A DNA stretch of 7,499 bases from Acidobacteriaceae bacterium (GTDB lineage Bacteria; Acidobacteriota; Terriglobia; Terriglobales; SbA1): contig JAFAGX010000517.1 in NCBI GenBank assembly GCA_019237515.1, positions 1 through 7,499 on the forward strand. Direction: 5' to 3'. Position numbers and translations under genes: made by a program. A model generated the notes under the pieces. That model made no database searches, had not been told where the DNA came from, and was given only the letters and a program-made list of their open reading frames with translations. This document shows positions 4,659 to 7,499 of the stretch, piece by piece; positions within the stretch are counted from its first letter, which is position 1; each line of letters begins with the position of its first letter.

Positions 4659-6656
4659 ATGAAATCGGTCATCGTTGGCACGGCCGGACATATCGATCAC
4701 GGGAAGACGGCACTGGTGAAGGCGCTCACCGGCATTGACGCCGATCGGCTGGAGGAAGAGAAGCGGCGTGGGATCACGATCGATATCGGATTCGCGCATC
4801 TCGAGCTGACTGCGCTAAGTGGAGAAAAGCTGCGGCTGGGATTCGTCGATGTTCCCGGGCACGAGCGGTTTGTGCGTAACATGCTGGCCGGGATCGGCGG
4901 GATTGATATTGTTCTGCTGGTGATCGCGGCCGATGAGTCGATCAAGCCGCAGACGAGAGAGCATTTCGATATCTGCCGGTTGCTCTCGGTGCGGCGCGGC
5001 ATCACGGTGCTGACGAAAGCGGATACGGTCGATGCGGAGACGCTCGACGTAGTGAAGCTGGAGGTCGAGGAATTTCTGCGCGGGTCGTTTCTGGACCCAG
5101 CACTTAACAGTCAACAGTCAACATTCAGCCAGCCAGCAGCTATCAGGGGTCAGCCAGGGGCACAGTCAGGCCAGAGCATGAATGCGCCGGCGCCCATCAT
5201 CGCCGTCAGTTCTCTCACGGGCGCGGGGCTGCCGGAGTTGAAGCAGGCGCTGTCACGGATTGCGGCGGAAGTTCCGGCGAAGGATTCGTCGGCGCTGGCG
5301 CGGTTACCCATCGATCGCGTGTTCACGATGAAGGGATTCGGCACGGTGGTGACGGGCACGCTGGTTTCGGGAACGATCCGCAAAGAGGACGAGCTGGAAG
5401 TGTTTCCGATCGGGAAGCGGGTGCGCGTGCGCGGGGTGCAGGTGCATGGCGAGGCGGCCGAGAAAGCAGTTGCAGGTCAGCGGACCGCGCTGAACCTGGC
5501 GGGAGTTGCTGTGGAAGAACTTTCGCGTGGTATGACGCTGGCGCCGAACGACACTTTTCAGACGACAACACGAACTGACGTGCTGCTCTCCCTTTTACCG
5601 GCGACGAAACCATTGAAAGACGGCTCCCGCGTTCACTTCCACGCGCACACGATGGAAGCCATCGCCGAGGTGCGGCTGCTCGAAACAAAAGAGCTGAAAC
5701 CTGGACAAGAATGCTACGCGCAATTTCGATTCGTGGGTCCGGCTTTGCTTTTGCCCGGAGACAGGTTCATCGTGCGCCAGTTTTCGCCGGTAGTGACGAT
5801 TGGAGGCGGCCGGGTCTTGGACGCTTCGCCCGTCAGACGAAACCTCCGGATAGACGAATCCCTGAGAGCTCTGGCAAGTGCGGACCGCGAGGAAATTCTA
5901 CGAGCTCGAATATGGCGCAATTATCACGACGGAACCTGGTTACAGGAACTTGTGTCGGAAACCGGTTGGACGAGTAGTGAAATCAAGTTCCATCTGGCCA
6001 ACGCAGGCAAGGAAGGACGGGTTATCGCTGTTGGAGATGTGTTCTTACCCGCTCCGGCTTGGGAGGTTTTAAAGGCCCAAATAGTTCCGACGCTTGCGGA
6101 CTTTCACGAGAAGAACCGTTTGGTCGCAGGGATCAGCAAGCAGGAACTGCAAGATCGAAGCGACGCAAGTGTTGATGTCGTATTTGAGGAGATTCTGCGA
6201 CAGCTCGCAAGCGAGAAGAAGATCGAGTTCTCCGGCGATCTCGTGCGCCTGCCCGGGCGTGGCGTCGTCATGAAAGACGAAGAGGCCGAATCGAAGAAGA
6301 TCATCGAACATGCCTTCGCGTCGTCGGGCCTTCAGGTTCCCGCACTGTACACGGTCCTGGCTGGGCTGAAGGTCGATAAAGCGCGGGCACAGAAGATTGT
6401 CACACTGCTGCTACGCGATAAGACACTCGTCAAGGTTTCCGAGGAGTTGGTGTTTCATCACTCGGCTCTGGCCAAGCTGCGAGAGCAACTGGCTGCGTAC
6501 AAGGCGAAGTCTACCGCCGCGGGCGTGGCGAAGATTGATGTGAGCAAATTCAAAGAAATGACCGGCGTGAGCCGCAAGTACGCCATCCCGCTGCTTGAAT
6601 ATCTCGATCGTGAGCGGGTGACGCGGAGAGTCGGGGATGAACGGGTGATTCTTTGA
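4659..6656 (+). CDS. selB: Selenocysteine-specific elongation factor SelB
   Basis: SelB is the GTP-binding factor that carries selenocysteinyl-tRNA(Sec) to the ribosome and binds the SECIS hairpin of selenoprotein mRNAs. The 665-residue protein has the full family layout. Its GTPase domain has GHIDHGKT (10-17), [13 protein letters not shown] (36-48), DVPGH (64-68), TKAD (119-122) and SSLTGAGL (184-191). EF-Tu-like domain 2 follows with [20 protein letters not shown], then domain 3 ending in [20 protein letters not shown]. The C-terminal winged-helix repeats end in the [20 protein letters not shown] block that contacts SECIS RNA in known SelBs. The start is ATG 4659, because family members begin within a few residues of [13 protein letters not shown]; a TTG at 4626 would add 11 residues lying over the promoter. 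No ribosome site is visible. Residues 147-178 are an unusual low-complexity insertion (see findings). No selA, selC or selD lies nearby in the window. Confidence 0.96.
   Translation: MKSVIVGTAGHIDHGKTALVKALTGIDADRLEEEKRRGITIDIGFAHLELTALSGEKLRLGFVDVPGHERFVRNMLAGIGGIDIVLLVIAADESIKPQTREHFDICRLLSVRRGITVLTKADTVDAETLDVVKLEVEEFLRGSFLDPALNSQQSTFSQPAAIRGQPGAQSGQSMNAPAPIIAVSSLTGAGLPELKQALSRIAAEVPAKDSSALARLPIDRVFTMKGFGTVVTGTLVSGTIRKEDELEVFPIGKRVRVRGVQVHGEAAEKAVAGQRTALNLAGVAVEELSRGMTLAPNDTFQTTTRTDVLLSLLPATKPLKDGSRVHFHAHTMEAIAEVRLLETKELKPGQECYAQFRFVGPALLLPGDRFIVRQFSPVVTIGGGRVLDASPVRRNLRIDESLRALASADREEILRARIWRNYHDGTWLQELVSETGWTSSEIKFHLANAGKEGRVIAVGDVFLPAPAWEVLKAQIVPTLADFHEKNRLVAGISKQELQDRSDASVDVVFEEILRQLASEKKIEFSGDLVRLPGRGVVMKDEEAESKKIIEHAFASSGLQVPALYTVLAGLKVDKARAQKIVTLLLRDKTLVKVSEELVFHHSALAKLREQLAAYKAKSTAAGVAKIDVSKFKEMTGVSRKYAIPLLEYLDRERVTRRVGDERVIL
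5106..5126. repeat. Three tandem 7-base repeats inside selB
   Basis: AACAGTC at 5106-5112 and 5113-5119 is followed by the variant AACATTC at 5120-5126. The next bases are also repetitive: AGCCAGCCAGCAGC at 5127-5140, then two CAGGGG units near 5144-5160. The array lies within the coding sequence of the SelB GTPase domain and keeps the frame, encoding a glutamine-, serine- and alanine-rich stretch. Confidence 0.8.
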
Positions 6657-6783
6657 GATCGGGAGTTGCAGTTGTTAGTGTTCGGTCCTTCGTCTGCGGT
6701 CGTCGGCTAGCGCGCGTGCTCGATTGTTCCTTCCCAATCGGTCGTGAGGCTTTGATCGTTGACGATATCCTGAAGCTCGCCAT
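6657..6783. other. Intergenic gap after selB
   Basis: No gene, tRNA or clear terminator is visible. The reading frame of the downstream oxidoreductase stays open through the whole gap, with a GTG at 6716 and a TTG at 6752 as alternative starts, but neither has a properly spaced ribosome site. Confidence 0.45.
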
Positions 6784-6788
6784 AGGAG
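6784..6788 (+). promoter_or_regulatory. Ribosome binding site deciding the start at 6794
   Basis: AGGAG at 6784-6788 stands five bases before the GTG at 6794. It is the best-spaced Shine-Dalgarno among the candidate starts of the oxidoreductase gene and is the reason GTG 6794 was preferred to TTG 6752 and GTG 6716. Confidence 0.55.
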
Positions 6789-6793
6789 TCGTT

Positions 6794-7499
6794 GTGTGCA
6801 TTTTTATTGCAATCTTATTAAACGCTCTTTCATTTATTTTCCCGACTAGCTCTTCCGCCCAAGTGCCGAGCCAGCGCCCATTGAAGGTTGTCATCGCCGG
6901 ACTGGTGCATGGGCATGCCGCGGGATTTTTCCAGCATTACCAGCACCGGCCGGACCTGGAGATCGTCGCAATCGCCGAGCCGAGCCGCGAACTGTTTAAC
7001 GAGTACGCGACCAAGTTCAATCTGGACAGCAGCATCTACTATTCCGATCTGGATGAGGCCATCCAGAAAACGCATCCCAATGCAGTGCTCGGATACACGA
7101 GCACCTACGATCATCGGCATGTGGTACAGATCGCGGCCCGGCACCACATTGCTGTGATGGTGGAGAAACCCCTTGCGGTCAGTGTGGAAGACGCGCGCGC
7201 GATCGATCAGGCTGCGCATTCGACAGGGATTCCGGTGCTGGTGAATTACGAGACCACGTGGTACCGCAGCAACCACGCGGCGTATGACCTCATGCACGAC
7301 GGATCCATGGGCGAAGTGCGCAAGATCGTGGTGCATGACGGGCATCAGGGCCCGAAGGAGATCGGCGTGCAACCCGAGTTCTTTTCCTGGCTCACCGACC
7401 CAAAGCTCGACGGTGCGGGGGCCCTGTTTGATTTTGGCTGTTATGGAGCAGATCTCGCGACCTGGCTGATGGACGGCCAGCGTCCGGACACGGTCACAG
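6794..7499 (+). CDS. Exported Gfo/Idh/MocA-family oxidoreductase, 3' end cut by window
   Basis: This is an NAD(P)-dependent oxidoreductase of the Gfo/Idh/MocA family, which usually acts on sugars, inositols or their derivatives; the substrate cannot be deduced. About 235 residues are visible before the gene runs off the edge. Residues 1-22 are hydrophobic and end in SSSAQ, a good signal peptidase site (after A22). The Rossmann domain starts at KVVIAGLVHGHAAGF (31-45), with GLVHGH in place of the usual GxGxxG. The catalytic EKP is at 124-126. The C-terminal domain begins after about 150 and holds GALFDFGCYGADL, where DFGCYGAD spans 213-220 with Tyr replacing the usual His. The GTG start lacks an N-terminal positive charge. 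The TTG at 6752 would add Lys and a longer hydrophobic run (MIVDDILKLAIGVV), so the start is uncertain. No twin-arginine motif is present in either form. Confidence 0.92.
   Translation, partial: MCIFIAILLNALSFIFPTSSSAQVPSQRPLKVVIAGLVHGHAAGFFQHYQHRPDLEIVAIAEPSRELFNEYATKFNLDSSIYYSDLDEAIQKTHPNAVLGYTSTYDHRHVVQIAARHHIAVMVEKPLAVSVEDARAIDQAAHSTGIPVLVNYETTWYRSNHAAYDLMHDGSMGEVRKIVVHDGHQGPKEIGVQPEFFSWLTDPKLDGAGALFDFGCYGADLATWLMDGQRPDTVT

Noticed and set aside
4364..4738. Plus ORF running into the start of selB
   Set aside because: Overlaps selB in another frame and spans its promoter; composition is not protein-like.
5323..5688. 121-codon minus ORF within selB
   Set aside because: Antisense shadow of the SelB domain 2/3 region; Ala-, Arg- and Pro-rich without motifs.
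6657..6793. Possible selC (tRNA-Sec) next to selB
   Set aside because: No T-loop sequence, acceptor stem pairing or CCA end could be found in the gap on either strand.

Overview
The window looks like a stretch of chromosome from a fairly GC-rich, free-living Gram-negative bacterium. My best guess is the Acidobacteriota. This rests on the dispersed intergenic repeat carrying an 'accacagaggacacagg' core, a full-length bacterial SelB next to an exported Gfo/Idh/MocA oxidoreductase, and the many small orphan ORFs. The taxonomy is an inference from memory of such genomes and was not tested. No rRNA, tRNA, CRISPR array, transposase or phage module is visible.

Layout: bases 1-476 are non-coding and hold two diverged copies of one repeat about 160 bases long. 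A serine beta-lactamase-family hydrolase follows (477-1596); it has an export signal and all three active-site motifs but is split by a frameshift near base 1180. An MgtC/SapB-family inner-membrane protein is at 1708-2406. From 2407 to about 3930 the sequence is gene-poor: a doubtful two-helix membrane ORF (+), a small helical protein on the minus strand, a tiny membrane ORF interrupted by a stop codon, several hairpins and about 400 bases with no convincing gene. A small secreted or membrane-anchored protein of unknown function lies at 3931-4332. After a 326-base gap comes selB (4659-6656), the selenocysteine-specific elongation factor, with a promoter so close to the ATG that the mRNA may be leaderless. 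The window ends inside an exported Gfo/Idh/MocA oxidoreductase (6794 to the edge).

All the well-supported genes lie on the plus strand, but they are separated by gaps of about 110 bases or more and do not form an obvious operon or shared pathway. SelB implies that the host decodes UGA as selenocysteine, although selA, selC, selD and any selenoprotein gene lie outside the window. I see no convincing new multi-gene system. The observations most worth checking are the repeat-derived insertion inside the SelB GTP-binding domain, the frameshifted hydrolase, the interrupted small membrane ORF, the tandem hairpins before base 3931 and the duplicated repeat at the left edge.
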